DNA of 64,000 nucleotides from Vibrio fortis (GCF_000695685.1 NZ_JFFR01000018.1:1-64000); one strand, 5' to 3'. Shown: positions 35,685 to 45,813, counted from the stretch's first letter. Made by a program: numbers and translations. Notes: generated from the letters alone by a model not told the origin.

Positions 35685-37727
35685 ATGTCTAACCCGCTAT
35701 TAACCTTCACGGACCTACCACCGTTTTCACAGATCACCCCTGCGCACGTTAAGCCAGCGGTAGAGCAAGTGATTGAAGAGTGTCGCAATAAGATAGAACA
35801 AGTACTTGAAGGTAATACCTCACCAAGCTGGGATAACCTAGTGGCTCCAATTGAAGAGGTGGACGACCGCCTTAGCCGCATTTGGTCACCAGTGAGCCAT
35901 ATGAACTCTGTCGTGAACAGCGATGAACTGCGTGAAGCTTACGAGAGCTGCTTGCCGCTACTTTCTGAGTACGGTACTTGGGTTGGTCAACACAAAGGCT
36001 TGTTTGAGGCATACAAAGCGATCAAGGCGAGCGATGAATTTGCATCATTGAGCCAGGCACAGAAGAAAACCATTACCGATGCGCTGCGCGATTTCGAACT
36101 GTCGGGCATTGGCCTACCGGCTGATGAGCAACATCGCTACGGTGAGATCAGCAAGCGCATGTCTGAGCTGGGTTCGCAGTTCTCAAACAACGTACTTGAT
36201 GCGACCATGGGGTGGAGCAAGCAGATCACGGACGTTGCAGAGCTTGCTGGCATGCCGGAATCTGCATTAGCGGCAGCTAAAGCCGCCGCAGAAGCGAAAG
36301 AACAAGAAGGCTACCTTCTTACACTAGATATTCCATCTTACCTGCCGGTGATGACCTACTGTGATAACCAAGCACTGCGCCAAGAGCTGTATGAAGCGTA
36401 TGTGACTCGCGCATCAGACCGTGGTCCAAATGCAGGTACATGGGATAACAGCGAGCTCATCACCGAGCAACTTAAGTTACGTCATGAAATTGCACGTATG
36501 CTTGGCTTTGGCACCTACAGCGAGAAGTCTCTGGCAACCAAAATGGCAGAGACGCCGGATCAGGTACTGGGCTTTTTGAACGACCTAGCGGTGAAAGCAA
36601 AACCTCAAGGTGAGCGTGAAGTGGAAGAGCTGCGCCAGTTCGCGGAAAAAGAGTTTGGCGTGTCTGAGCTGGAGCTTTGGGACATCGCTTACTACAGCGA
36701 AAAGCAGAAGCAGCATTTATTTGAGATCTCGGATGAAGAGCTGCGCCCTTACTTCCCAGAATCAAAAGCTGTCTCTGGTCTATTTGAAGTACTAAGCCGT
36801 GTGTTTGGTATGACAGTAAAAGAGCGTGAAGGCGTAGATACTTGGCATGAGTCGGTGCGCTTCTTTGACATCTTTGATGCTAGTGAAACACTGCGTGGCA
36901 GCTTCTACTTAGACTTGTACGCACGTGAGCACAAACGCGGCGGTGCTTGGATGGATGACTGTCGTGGTCGTCGTATTACTGCATCAGGTGAGCTGCAAAC
37001 CCCGGTGGCTTACCTAACGTGTAACTTCAACAAGCCAGTTGGTGATAAGCCAGCGCTGTTTACCCATGATGAAGTAGTGACTCTGTTCCACGAATTTGGC
37101 CACGGTATTCACCACATGCTGACTCAAGTTGAGGCTGGTGCGGTTGCGGGTATCAACGGTGTGCCTTGGGATGCAGTTGAGCTGCCAAGTCAGTTCCTAG
37201 AAAACTGGTGTTGGGAAGAAGAGGCGCTAGCGTTTATTTCGGGTCACTACGAGACCGGTGAAGCGCTACCAAAAGAGATGCTAGAGAAGATGCTAGCGGC
37301 GAAGAACTTCCAATCTGCGATGTTCATTCTGCGTCAGCTAGAGTTCGGTCTATTCGACTTTACGCTTCACACGACGTATGACCCAGAAGTGGGCGCACGT
37401 GTGCTTGAAACACTAGCAGATGTGAAGTCTAAGGTTGCGGTACTGCCAAGCCTAGAGTGGAACCGTTTCTCTCACAGCTTTAGCCATATCTTTGCGGGTG
37501 GTTACAGTGCGGGTTACTACAGCTATCTTTGGGCTGAAGTGTTGTCATCAGATGCATTCTCAGCATTTGAAGAAGAGGGCATCTTCAATACTGAAACGGG
37601 TAAACGCTTCCTAAACAACATCCTTGAGATGGGTGGCAGTGAAGAACCTATGGAGCTATTTAAGCGCTTCCGTGGTCGTGAGCCACAAATTGATGCGATG
37701 CTGCGTCACGCAGGTATCAGCGCTTAA
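35685..37727 (+). CDS. prlC: Oligopeptidase A
   Basis: A 680-aa cytosolic zinc metallopeptidase of family M3 that degrades signal peptides and other short peptides. The zinc site HEFGH starts at His469 (TLFHEFGHGIHHML), with a downstream Glu in the helical domain. The opening MSNPLLTFTDLPPFSQITPAHVKPAVE and the length match E. coli PrlC/OpdA. AAAGGA precedes the ATG. In E. coli prlC is a heat-shock gene followed by rsmJ; here asnC and a GGDEF/EAL gene lie between prlC and rsmJ. Confidence 0.96.
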   Translation: MSNPLLTFTDLPPFSQITPAHVKPAVEQVIEECRNKIEQVLEGNTSPSWDNLVAPIEEVDDRLSRIWSPVSHMNSVVNSDELREAYESCLPLLSEYGTWVGQHKGLFEAYKAIKASDEFASLSQAQKKTITDALRDFELSGIGLPADEQHRYGEISKRMSELGSQFSNNVLDATMGWSKQITDVAELAGMPESALAAAKAAAEAKEQEGYLLTLDIPSYLPVMTYCDNQALRQELYEAYVTRASDRGPNAGTWDNSELITEQLKLRHEIARMLGFGTYSEKSLATKMAETPDQVLGFLNDLAVKAKPQGEREVEELRQFAEKEFGVSELELWDIAYYSEKQKQHLFEISDEELRPYFPESKAVSGLFEVLSRVFGMTVKEREGVDTWHESVRFFDIFDASETLRGSFYLDLYAREHKRGGAWMDDCRGRRITASGELQTPVAYLTCNFNKPVGDKPALFTHDEVVTLFHEFGHGIHHMLTQVEAGAVAGINGVPWDAVELPSQFLENWCWEEEALAFISGHYETGEALPKEMLEKMLAAKNFQSAMFILRQLEFGLFDFTLHTTYDPEVGARVLETLADVKSKVAVLPSLEWNRFSHSFSHIFAGGYSAGYYSYLWAEVLSSDAFSAFEEEGIFNTETGKRFLNNILEMGGSEEPMELFKRFRGREPQIDAMLRHAGISA

Positions 37728-37755
37728 TATTGTGCTAGTCAGAATGTAAAAAGTA

Positions 37756-37782
37756 AAAAGAGCCTCTTCATGAGGCTCTTTT
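37756..37782. terminator. Bidirectional terminator between prlC and asnC
   Basis: AAAAGAGCCTC / GAGGCTCTTTT with a 5-nt loop. Confidence 0.9.
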
Positions 37783-37802
37783 GGTATCTATACACCAACC
37801 TA

Positions 37803-38267
37803 TTATGGGTTCACATTGCGATTGATTGGGTTTTGCAGCGAGATCAGCGTCTCGGTTGATTGCACCTCATCAATCGCCTGCAATTTATCAATCAGCACAT
37901 ATTGCAGCTCTTCAATGGATTTACACATCAGCTTTACAAAGATGTTGTAAGCGCCTGTGGTGTAGTAGGCCTCGACTACCTCATCGAGCGCGTTTAGTTT
38001 AGCAATCGCAGAGTGGTAGTCTTTCGCGGCATTAAGGTTGATACCGATAAAGCAGCATACGTCGTAGCCAAGCTTCTTGGTGTTCACTACTACCTCTGTA
38101 CCTTCAATGACTTCTGCCGATTTCATCTTCTCAATGCGCACGTGAATCGTCGCAGGACTGACATCAAACTGCTTCGCCATTTCGGCATAAGGGGTGCGAG
38201 CGTCTTCCATTAAGGTTTTAAGAATGGCGCGATCTAGATCATCAAGACGAGCGGTTGAAGTCGGCAT
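37803..38267 (-). CDS. asnC: Transcriptional regulator AsnC
   Basis: A 154-aa Lrp/AsnC-family regulator. The HTH is at about 10-60 (ILKTLMEDARTPYAEMAKQFDVSPATIHVRIEKM), and the RAM ligand domain at about 70-150 keeps the AsnC signature YDVCCFIGINL, YYTTGAYNIFVKLMC and QSTETLISLQNPI. E. coli AsnC activates asnA when asparagine is low; no asnA is in this window. GAGG lies 5-6 nt before the ATG. Its start region faces the divergent GGDEF/EAL gene. Confidence 0.92.
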   Translation of the reverse strand: MPTSTARLDDLDRAILKTLMEDARTPYAEMAKQFDVSPATIHVRIEKMKSAEVIEGTEVVVNTKKLGYDVCCFIGINLNAAKDYHSAIAKLNALDEVVEAYYTTGAYNIFVKLMCKSIEELQYVLIDKLQAIDEVQSTETLISLQNPINRNVNP

Positions 38268-38365
38268 GCAAACCTCGTGAATTGGGTGAAAGTTTAATAG
38301 CTAGAGTACACATCATAGCCAAGGGTGATAATATTAGCAGCAAGTATGTTGTTAGGGTGAGCTTA

Positions 38366-41300
38366 GTGCGATTTTCGTTATTTTTTATTCTTTTGATTTG
38401 GAGCTTTTTGGTTTCTGCTCAATCAAAAGATGTATTGGTTGTTCACTCCTACCACCAAGGTTTTTTCTGGACAGATAACTTTCAAAAAGGGCTGGCCACA
38501 GAGCTTGATCGTGATGATATTCCCTACCGCGTGGTTTACTTAGACAGTAAGCGCGCTCAAAGCGAAGAGTACTTCGATAAACTTTATCAGCTCTACCGTA
38601 CCAAGCTTGCCAATGAAGAGTTCTCTGCTGTCGTAGTCAGTGACAACAACGCCCTCAATTTAATGAAACGACTCGCTCCAGAGCTCAATGGTACTCCGGT
38701 CGTGTTTGGTGGTATTAACAACTATTCACCCTCGATGACAGAAGGTCTCAATGCGACAGGGATAACCGAAGACATTGACCTCAATAGCAATATCACCCTG
38801 ATCCAGCGCTTACAGCCGATGGCGAACAAGATCTACATCGTTTCTGACTTTTCGGTCACGGGGGAAGCGGTTCGCGCACAGGTGGATCGCCATTTGGATC
38901 AGTATCCACAACACGCCTCCTTTATTGAACACTATCAACCTCGTTCGTATCGTGAATTGGTGAACTTTGCTCAGCAGGCTGATATGAGCAAAAGCTTACT
39001 GTTTTGGGTTTACTATCGAGATGAGAAAGGCAATGTCAGTAATGACGATGACTGGCGTGAGCTGAACAAACTGACCAAGATGCCAATCTATATGGTGCAT
39101 GACCTTGGCTTAGGTTTTGGTGCGATTGGTGGCGTGATACAGAGTGGCCTGAGCCAAGGGCGTGAAACTGGACTCACTTTACGCCGTATGCTTGCTAACC
39201 CTTCTCAAGAGTTACCACCAGTGGTTGAGGGCGCAGCGGAGATTAAGCTCGATTACCAGCAACTTAATCGCTGGAACCTTGGCGAATATAGCGACCTGTC
39301 GGCGACCTTTTACAATAAACCTCAACCCTTCTTTGAACGTTACCAAGATGAGATTCGCACTCTAGGTTTGTTGTTTTTAGCGATGGGCTGCGTGATCGTA
39401 ACCTTGGTTTACTACCTAAACCGTCTCAAGAAGAGCGAGCGTGATAGCCGCAAGAGTCAGATTCTGCTGGAGTCTATCTTTGATCAGAGTTTACAGTTTA
39501 TGGGCATCATCGATCGCGATGGGGTCTTGCTCTCGAGCAACAGTAAGCTGCATGAGCTGTTCTATAACCAAGGTTATCAAGTCGGCACGCCTATCTATCA
39601 GCATCAGCACTGGGAAGACGCAGCGAGCGATTCTCTTAAGAAGTACTTCATGGAAGCACAGTCATACACGTCTCTGCGTTTCGAAGCCGAGGTGTGGTGC
39701 CGTGATAGAGGCGTACTGGTGCTCGATATCTCACTTAAGCCAATGCCGGATAGCGAATCCAGTGAACTGCAATTCCTGTTTGAAGCGCGGGATGTGACCT
39801 CTAGAAAGCTCGCCGAGAACAAGCTATTCCAACGTGAGGCGAACCTTAAGCTCTATTACGACAAGCAACCTGTAATGATGATTACGTTGGATGAAAACAA
39901 CCGCATTCAGCAGGTAAACCAATTTGCTGAAGAGCTATTGGGTTACCCGTTAAGCGAGCTACTTGGTCATCGTCCACGAGAGTTTTACGTTGATCGAAAT
40001 GCCATGATTCCGCGTCAAATACTCCTTCAACCTCAGCATAAGTCACGTGGCGTATGGCGTCGTGATATCCAATATAGCCATGCTGATGGCAGTAAGATCT
40101 GGATTCGTGAAAACATTAGACCGCTGGTGGATTCAAATCAGTTGCTGATCGTTGGTGAAGACATCACCGAAACCCATGAGCTGGCGGAGCAGTTAGAGTA
40201 TCAAGCACGTTACGACTTATTGACTCATACCTTCAACCGTAACCACTTTGAGCAAGAACTGCAGAAAGCTTTGAAAGAGGTTGAGAGCCACATGCGCACT
40301 CACGCGATGCTGTTCCTCGACTTAGACCAATTGAAGGTACTCAATGATACTGCAGGCCATGAAGCGGGCGATGCAGCGATTCTGTTCAGTGCCGGCTTGC
40401 TTGAGAATGTGTTGCCTTACAATGCAGTGCTAGCGCGCATGGGCGGCGATGAATTTGCGGTGTTATTAAAAGACTGTACTGAGCGAGATGCGGTTAATGT
40501 GTGTCGCAGCATTATCGCAATGATGGGTGACAACGCCTTCCTTTGGGATGATATTCAGCTCAACCTTACCTGTTCGATCGGTATTCGTTTAATTGACCAT
40601 ACGGCGGCTTCTCCGCAGATGGTGCATGCTCAAGCTGATGCGGCGTGTCACGCCGCCAAAGAAGAGGGAAGAAATCGCTACAACCTTTACCATCAAGATG
40701 ATGAAGATCTGCGTCGTCGTCATTTAGAGATGGAGTGTGTCAACTTGGTACATGAGGCTCTGGCTCATGATCGTATCGAGCTGTTTGCCCAGCGAATCCT
40801 TGGCTTAGATAAACAAAGTGAGTTGATGCACTTCGAGATCTTGGTGCGAATCAAGAATCACAATGGTGAGTACATCTCTCCGGGGATCTTTATGCCGGCA
40901 TCTGAGCGCTACAATATCGCTCATCTGATTGACCGCCAGGTGGTGAGTCAAACTCTTGCTTGGTTAGAAGAGAACCATGGTGTGATTGATGAGTTAGGGA
41001 TGTGCTCGATTAACCTATCTGGCCACTCAATGGGTAATCGCGAGTTTGTTGAGTTCTTGATTGATAGCCTAGAACAGTCTGCAGTGCCGTGCGACAAGAT
41101 CTGCTTAGAGATCACTGAAACGGCGGCGATGAGTAATATGAATCAGGCAATTGAGCTGTTTACGCAATTGAAAGAGCTAGGCTGTATGATCGCTCTAGAT
41201 GATTTTGGCTCGGGCTTGTCTTCATTTGGCTACTTGAAGAAGTTACCGGTTGATATCGTGAAAATTGATGGCCTGTTTGTGCGTGATATTGATGTCAACG

Positions 41301-41503
41301 AAATGGACCATGTTATGGTGCGCTCGATTAACGATCTCGCTAAACAGATGGGTAAATACACGGTGGCGGAGTTTGTTGAGAACACCCAGATCATCGATAA
41401 GCTCATCGAGCTTGGGGTTAACTACGCACAAGGCTACATTATCGGTCGGCCGAAGCCATTGCCAGAGCTGGTGGAAGAGCTAAGACAAGAGCGTCTAGTC
41501 TAA
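38366..41503 (+). CDS. Membrane GGDEF/EAL protein with periplasmic ABC-type sensor domain
   Basis: A 1045-aa c-di-GMP enzyme. A signal/anchor (about 1-20) leads to a periplasmic ABC_sub_bind-like domain (about 23-320, DVLVVHSYHQGFFWTDNFQKG), a transmembrane helix (about 331-352), two PAS domains (about 375-600), GGDEF (about 620-775, RMGGDEFAVLL intact, no RxxD I-site) and EAL (about 795-1040). The EAL motif reads EIL, but the other catalytic residues (NLSGHS, EITETAA, DDFGSGLSS, KIDG, VAEFVEN, QGY) are there. It may make or break c-di-GMP in response to a periplasmic ligand. The GTG at 38366 is chosen because AGGG lies 8 nt upstream and it opens a clean signal sequence. Confidence 0.87.
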   Translation: MRFSLFFILLIWSFLVSAQSKDVLVVHSYHQGFFWTDNFQKGLATELDRDDIPYRVVYLDSKRAQSEEYFDKLYQLYRTKLANEEFSAVVVSDNNALNLMKRLAPELNGTPVVFGGINNYSPSMTEGLNATGITEDIDLNSNITLIQRLQPMANKIYIVSDFSVTGEAVRAQVDRHLDQYPQHASFIEHYQPRSYRELVNFAQQADMSKSLLFWVYYRDEKGNVSNDDDWRELNKLTKMPIYMVHDLGLGFGAIGGVIQSGLSQGRETGLTLRRMLANPSQELPPVVEGAAEIKLDYQQLNRWNLGEYSDLSATFYNKPQPFFERYQDEIRTLGLLFLAMGCVIVTLVYYLNRLKKSERDSRKSQILLESIFDQSLQFMGIIDRDGVLLSSNSKLHELFYNQGYQVGTPIYQHQHWEDAASDSLKKYFMEAQSYTSLRFEAEVWCRDRGVLVLDISLKPMPDSESSELQFLFEARDVTSRKLAENKLFQREANLKLYYDKQPVMMITLDENNRIQQVNQFAEELLGYPLSELLGHRPREFYVDRNAMIPRQILLQPQHKSRGVWRRDIQYSHADGSKIWIRENIRPLVDSNQLLIVGEDITETHELAEQLEYQARYDLLTHTFNRNHFEQELQKALKEVESHMRTHAMLFLDLDQLKVLNDTAGHEAGDAAILFSAGLLENVLPYNAVLARMGGDEFAVLLKDCTERDAVNVCRSIIAMMGDNAFLWDDIQLNLTCSIGIRLIDHTAASPQMVHAQADAACHAAKEEGRNRYNLYHQDDEDLRRRHLEMECVNLVHEALAHDRIELFAQRILGLDKQSELMHFEILVRIKNHNGEYISPGIFMPASERYNIAHLIDRQVVSQTLAWLEENHGVIDELGMCSINLSGHSMGNREFVEFLIDSLEQSAVPCDKICLEITETAAMSNMNQAIELFTQLKELGCMIALDDFGSGLSSFGYLKKLPVDIVKIDGLFVRDIDVNEMDHVMVRSINDLAKQMGKYTVAEFVENTQIIDKLIELGVNYAQGYIIGRPKPLPELVEELRQERLV

Positions 41504-41555
41504 TAAACCTCGTATCGACATATAGATATTAAGTCATTTCAACATTACGTATTTG

Positions 41556-41584
41556 TGAGGCAATCAGGTAAACTGGTTGCCTCA
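41556..41584 (+). terminator. Hairpin terminator after the GGDEF/EAL gene
   Basis: TGAGGCAATCAG / CTGGTTGCCTCA (one G-U) around GTAAA, followed by ATTGTTTT. It lies about 50 nt past the stop and 36 nt before rsmJ. Confidence 0.65.
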
Positions 41585-41619
41585 ATTGTTTTGAATCATC
41601 GAGTCTTCTGGAGACAACC

Positions 41620-42399
41620 TTGCAACTACAACTGATTTGCGAAGACGCAAGCCAAATCGAACGCCTCAATGAGCTAGCAGCACGCTGGCACCTTTCTCAT
41701 GACGAGAACAGTGTATTTGCCTTGGTGCTCACCAGTGAACGACTCGAGTTACGCAAAGTCGATGAACCAAAACTCGGTGCTATCTTTGTCGACTTAGTGG
41801 GTGGCGCGGTAGGTCATCGACGTAAGTTTGGTGGCGGTAAAGGCCAAGCTATTGCCAAGGCTGCCGGTCTGAACAAAGGTGCGACGCCAACCATTCTTGA
41901 TGGTACGGCTGGCCTAGGGCGTGATGCATTTGTATTGGCATCATTGGGTTGTAAAGTGCAGATGGTCGAGCGTCACCCTGTGGTTGCAGCTCTGCTTGAT
42001 GATGGTCTGCAACGTGCTAAGCAAGATGCGGATATCGGTGCTTGGGTGAGTGAACGTATGAGTCTGATTCATGCCTCAAGCCATGATGCGCTCGATAAAC
42101 TGAGCTCCGATCCTGAATTCGCTCAGCCGGATGTTGTTTATCTTGACCCTATGTATCCACACCCAGAGAACAAGAAAAAGTCTGCTCTGGTTAAAAAAGA
42201 GATGCGCGTGTTCCAATCCCTTGTTGGTGCCGACCTTGATGCGGATGGACTATTACAACCAGCATTGAAGCTTGCCGCGAAGCGTGTTGTGGTGAAAAGA
42301 CCTGATTATGCTGCTTGGTTGGATGAGCAAAAACCGAGTATGGCGATTGAGACCAAAAAGAACCGTTTTGATGTGTACGTAAAAGCATCAATGACTTAG
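41620..42399 (+). CDS. rsmJ: 16S rRNA m2G1516 methyltransferase RsmJ
   Basis: A 259-aa SAM-dependent enzyme acting on G1516 of 16S rRNA. Conserved blocks are [45 protein letters not shown] (SAM site), [28 protein letters not shown] and VVVKRPDYA. It starts with TTG; GGAG lies 7 nt upstream and no ATG fits the family start. In enterics it adjoins prlC. Confidence 0.93.
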   Translation: MQLQLICEDASQIERLNELAARWHLSHDENSVFALVLTSERLELRKVDEPKLGAIFVDLVGGAVGHRRKFGGGKGQAIAKAAGLNKGATPTILDGTAGLGRDAFVLASLGCKVQMVERHPVVAALLDDGLQRAKQDADIGAWVSERMSLIHASSHDALDKLSSDPEFAQPDVVYLDPMYPHPENKKKSALVKKEMRVFQSLVGADLDADGLLQPALKLAAKRVVVKRPDYAAWLDEQKPSMAIETKKNRFDVYVKASMT

Positions 42400-42484
42400 C
42401 GGAAGACAGAAAAATCGTTCCGTCAGAAATACGCTAAAACTGAATTTTTTGCTTGCGATAGCCGTGTTAGAGATGTATATCTAA

Positions 42485-42507
42485 CTAAGAATTATTATTA
42501 TTCTTAG
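42485..42507 (+). promoter_or_regulatory. Hairpin directly abutting a ribosome-binding site
   Basis: CTAAGAAT / ATTCTTAG around a 7-nt AT loop, ending at the base before CTGGAG, the Shine-Dalgarno sequence of the next gene. The weak, AU-rich stem could affect ribosome access or transcript stability. Confidence 0.45.
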
Positions 42508-42520
42508 CTGGAGTTGTAGC

Positions 42521-43126
42521 ATGGCTAAACGCTTTTGTAAGTTAAATCGTCGAGACATTACTGAACACCTAGGCGAAATTCACCGCTTGGTGAGTGAACC
42601 TAAGTTTGTGTGCCGTTCGTGTGCTCGCTCGTCTGCCGATAAAGCGAATTTATGTAAGCCTGCCGCGATTCCACCGGCGAGTTGCCAAAGCAAGCCAGAT
42701 AGCGAAAAGGTAGCGTGTGGTCTGCTTGCTGAGACACTGACCTCCGCGCCAGCTAATGCACTTAGCCAAGAATCTCTAAACTTATCCTCACCTGCTAAGA
42801 GCGCCTCAAACAGCAAGTCGCAACTTGTCGTTAAGAAGATACAAGCTCAAAAGCTACAGGCTAAGAAAGCACAAGCGATTCAGGTCATGGGTACACAGCT
42901 GTCACCTTCTTCTGAACTGCTGGATAAAAGTGAGCTAAAACGTGCGAAGAAAGTGGCGAAAAAGCAGAAGAAGTACAACAAAAAGCTGGCTAAGATGATC
43001 AAAAAGCAGCAAAAACTGTACAAGAAAAGTCGCAAACTACAGAGCGAGTTGGAAAGCATCAACCTGCAAGTTGATAGTGCTGCTTTATCAATGAATAGCG
43101 CCTCTAAAGTGAGTCATATTCATTAG
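42521..43126 (+). CDS. Lys-rich coiled-coil protein with N-terminal Cys cluster, unknown function
   Basis: A 201-aa protein. The N-terminal ~50 residues (MAKRFCKLNRRDITEHLGEIH ... CRSCARSSADKANLC) have Cys/His spacing that could bind zinc. A low-complexity Ser/Ala/Lys stretch follows. Residues about 135-180 are a highly basic helix (KRAKKVAKKQKKYNKKL ...) likely to be a coiled coil or to bind nucleic acid. No signal peptide. I do not recognise a family; the N-terminus looks conserved rather than random. It has its own ribosome-binding site and terminator. Confidence 0.72.
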   Translation: MAKRFCKLNRRDITEHLGEIHRLVSEPKFVCRSCARSSADKANLCKPAAIPPASCQSKPDSEKVACGLLAETLTSAPANALSQESLNLSSPAKSASNSKSQLVVKKIQAQKLQAKKAQAIQVMGTQLSPSSELLDKSELKRAKKVAKKQKKYNKKLAKMIKKQQKLYKKSRKLQSELESINLQVDSAALSMNSASKVSHIH

Positions 43127-43153
43127 TCCAACAGACATAAATAGAATTGAATC

Positions 43154-43182
43154 AAAAAGAGCGACCTCAGGTCGCTCTTTTT
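43154..43182. terminator. Bidirectional terminator
   Basis: AAAAAGAGCGACC / GGTCGCTCTTTTT with a 3-nt loop, between converging genes. Confidence 0.9.
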
Positions 43183-43193
43183 GATTTTGATAG

Positions 43194-44072
43194 TTAAGCT
43201 CGGCTCAGGCTCTGCTCGACACGCTTCTTAACCCAAGTCTCATTCACCCACAATGACAACAAGATAATCCCGCCACCAATCGACAACCTTGTCAGGTCAA
43301 CATCACGGTTCCAGATTAGGATATTCACCACCAAGCCCGCAGGCACCAGCGCATTGTTCATCACCGCAAGTGCACCCGCATTGACCATGCTTGCGCCCTT
43401 GTTCCAGAAGAAGTAGCCCAAACCAGAGGCGATTAAGCCAAGGTAGATCAAGATTCCCCATTGAGTGGACGTAGTCGGCAGCTTCTCTGGGTTGCCCAGT
43501 AGTAAGAAAGCGACTGATGCCACGCACAATGCACCCAAGTAAAAGTAACCGAAAATAGTGTGCTGAGGCAGTTCAATCGACTCTTGTTCCATAATGGTTT
43601 TGTAGCCAACCTGACCAATGGCAAAACAGAGGTTCGCGCCTTGAACAACAAGGAAGCCCATTAGGAAGTTGTCATTAACACCTGCGAACTTAATGAAAGC
43701 CGCACCCGCCACTGCGATCGCTGCAGTTACCAAGTACCAAGGCGAGAACTGACCTTTTAAGAAGTCATAAATCAGGGTGACGTAAATCGGCGTGAAAACG
43801 GTGAACAACAGCACTTCTGGTACCGAAAGCAACAAAAACGACTGATAGTAGAAGCAGTACATCAAGCCAAGCTGAATGCCACCGATGGTCATCAACTTCG
43901 CGATCAGTTTTTTTGAAATGCCTCGGAATTTCAAGAAAGGAAGGAACACCAGTCCGGCAAGCGCAACACGCATCCAGACAGAAAACCATGAATCAACCTG
44001 ACCCGCGAGATAAACCCCGATCAGGCTGAAGGAGAAGGCCCATAGAAGGGTAACACCAGCTAAATAACGCAT
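43194..44072 (-). CDS. EamA/DMT-superfamily transporter
   Basis: A 292-aa inner-membrane protein with ten predicted helices in two EamA halves (about 5-135 and 145-280). It starts MRYLAGVTLLWAFSFSLIGVYLAG, and the second half contains GYFFWNKGASMVNAGALAVMNNALVPAGLVV. Family members export amino acids, amines or other metabolites; the substrate is not evident. It resembles the proteins annotated as carboxylate/amino acid/amine transporters in gammaproteobacteria. Confidence 0.85.
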   Translation of the reverse strand: MRYLAGVTLLWAFSFSLIGVYLAGQVDSWFSVWMRVALAGLVFLPFLKFRGISKKLIAKLMTIGGIQLGLMYCFYYQSFLLLSVPEVLLFTVFTPIYVTLIYDFLKGQFSPWYLVTAAIAVAGAAFIKFAGVNDNFLMGFLVVQGANLCFAIGQVGYKTIMEQESIELPQHTIFGYFYLGALCVASVAFLLLGNPEKLPTTSTQWGILIYLGLIASGLGYFFWNKGASMVNAGALAVMNNALVPAGLVVNILIWNRDVDLTRLSIGGGIILLSLWVNETWVKKRVEQSLSRA

Positions 44073-44123
44073 AACAATAATTCGTAGTGAAAGTATGCGC
44101 TTATGTTACCCAACTGTAACGAA

Positions 44124-44558
44124 TTAGTCTTCTGAATCCCGCAATGGAATGACCAGCATATCGACTGGTGTAGCGTTGATCAGTTGACGAGTTGATGACA
44201 ACAACTTGCTCCAAAAATCTTGATGGTGACCGCAAACCACGAGATCCACGTTGTACTCTTTGATGGTGTCACACAGTTCATGGCTGAGATCCCCGCTGCC
44301 CACTAAGGTATGGGTGATCGGGTACTGCGCGTGGTCAGCAAAATTGCTCAGCTGGATACGAGAAGCTTCCATAGCATTGTGTTGAGTTTCTGCCATGTTG
44401 ATATCAATCAGACCGGTGTAGAGCTCTGCATAGTTGATATCGATGTGGATAAAAGAGACTTTGGCATCCAGCGGCTTCGCTAGTGCGACTGCTTTGTCTA
44501 CGATCAGTTTGCTGTCGTCAGATAAATCGACGGCGACCAAAATATGTTTGTAACTCAT
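44124..44558 (-). CDS. uspA: Universal stress protein A
   Basis: A 144-aa UspA protein starting [28 protein letters not shown] as in E. coli. The fold is a Rossmann-like alpha/beta domain; the C-terminal nucleotide-binding motif is replaced by [19 protein letters not shown], typical of the non-ATP-binding UspA group. It is divergent from ftnA-uspB, a grouping that pairs starvation and iron-storage functions. Confidence 0.93.
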   Translation of the reverse strand: MSYKHILVAVDLSDDSKLIVDKAVALAKPLDAKVSFIHIDINYAELYTGLIDINMAETQHNAMEASRIQLSNFADHAQYPITHTLVGSGDLSHELCDTIKEYNVDLVVCGHHQDFWSKLLSSTRQLINATPVDMLVIPLRDSED

Positions 44559-44745
44559 ACCGCTATCTCCTTACTCATTGTCTAACTAAAGATTAGCACT
44601 AAGGCCGGTGTTTTTTTGCTGAAGTGATCGCATATCCACCCTCTTGCGTAAAACCACAGCGAAACAACGGTTAACTAATAGCCTGCGAGATATTCATAAA
44701 ATAGTGATATAGTAGGGAAAACGAAGGCGTAACTAGGAGACTTAA

Positions 44746-45276
44746 ATGCTGTCTACAACTATGGTTGAACAACTGAATGAGCAAATTAATCTAGAATTTT
44801 TCTCATCCAATCTATACTTACAAATGAGTGCTTGGTGTGAAGACAAAGGATTTGAAGGAGCAGCAGAGTTTCTACGCGCTCATGCAGTGGAAGAAATGGA
44901 ACATATGCAGCGTTTGTTCACTTATGTGAGTGAAACAGGTGCAATGCCTATTCTAGGTGCAATCGAAGCACCAAAGCATGAGTTTGAGAGCCTAGGTGCT
45001 GTTTTCCGCGAGACTTACGAACATGAGCAGATGATCACTGAGAAGATCAACAAGCTGGCTCACGTTGCTTTCAGTACACAAGATTACTCTACCTTTAACT
45101 TCTTACAGTGGTATGTCGCTGAGCAGCACGAGGAAGAGAAGCTATTCAAAGGTATTCTGGACAAGCTAGAACTTGTTGGTGAAGACGGCAAGGCCCTATT
45201 CTTCATTGATAAAGACCTAGCGCAATTGGCAAAAGATGGTTCATCTTCAATTATGGATGCTCCTGCAGCGGTATAA
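44746..45276 (+). CDS. ftnA: Non-haem ferritin FtnA
   Basis: A 176-aa ferritin, a four-helix-bundle iron-storage protein forming 24-mers in the cytoplasm. Ferroxidase ligands are recognisable in [20 protein letters not shown] (Glu), [12 protein letters not shown] (Glu/His) and [10 protein letters not shown] (Glu/Gln). It starts [18 protein letters not shown], with AGGAG before the ATG. It is upstream of uspB on the same strand. Confidence 0.95.
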   Translation: MLSTTMVEQLNEQINLEFFSSNLYLQMSAWCEDKGFEGAAEFLRAHAVEEMEHMQRLFTYVSETGAMPILGAIEAPKHEFESLGAVFRETYEHEQMITEKINKLAHVAFSTQDYSTFNFLQWYVAEQHEEEKLFKGILDKLELVGEDGKALFFIDKDLAQLAKDGSSSIMDAPAAV

Positions 45277-45342
45277 GCTGTAAGAAAAAGCTCTGATTGT
45301 CTTTTTCTTTTGAGCGTCCTGTGAGGGTGTAGGGAGGAAAGG

Positions 45343-45666
45343 ATGATCAGTGGCGATACTATTCTATTTGCATTGATGGTTGTAACCTGCGTGAACTTGG
45401 CTCGCTATGTTACGGCACTCAGAAAACTCATCTATATCATGCGCGAGGCGCACCCGCTTTTGTATCAACAAGTCGATGGTGGTGGTTTCTTCACAACCCA
45501 TGGCAACGTGACCAAGCAGGTGAGGCTATTCAGCTATATCAAGAGCAAAGAGTACCATCATCACCATGATCCGGTGTTTACCGGTAAGTGCGATAGAGTA
45601 CGAGAGCTATTCATTTTATCGGTCTCTCTGTTGGGTGTAACGTTACTAGCGGCATTCTTGGTTTAA
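45343..45666 (+). CDS. uspB: Universal stress protein B
   Basis: A 107-aa membrane protein with two helices (about 4-22 and 87-106), starting [47 protein letters not shown], very close to E. coli UspB, a stationary-phase protein linked to ethanol resistance. AGGAAAGG lies before the ATG. Confidence 0.93.
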   Translation: MISGDTILFALMVVTCVNLARYVTALRKLIYIMREAHPLLYQQVDGGGFFTTHGNVTKQVRLFSYIKSKEYHHHHDPVFTGKCDRVRELFILSVSLLGVTLLAAFLV

Positions 45667-45782
45667 ACCAGAGTGATGTAACAGATAGAGTACCCAAAAG
45701 ATGCATGGCATTGCGCCCACTCTGAGCGCGATGTGAGCAATTGCAAAGTTAAAATTTGACGCTAGAATAGCGAGCAAAGAGT

Positions 45783-45813
45783 AAGGATGTGCTGATAACG
45801 CACATCCTTTTTT
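45783..45813 (+). terminator. Terminator downstream of uspB
   Basis: AAGGATGTGC / GCACATCCTT with a 7-nt loop and T6 tail, about 115 nt past the uspB stop. Confidence 0.8.
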
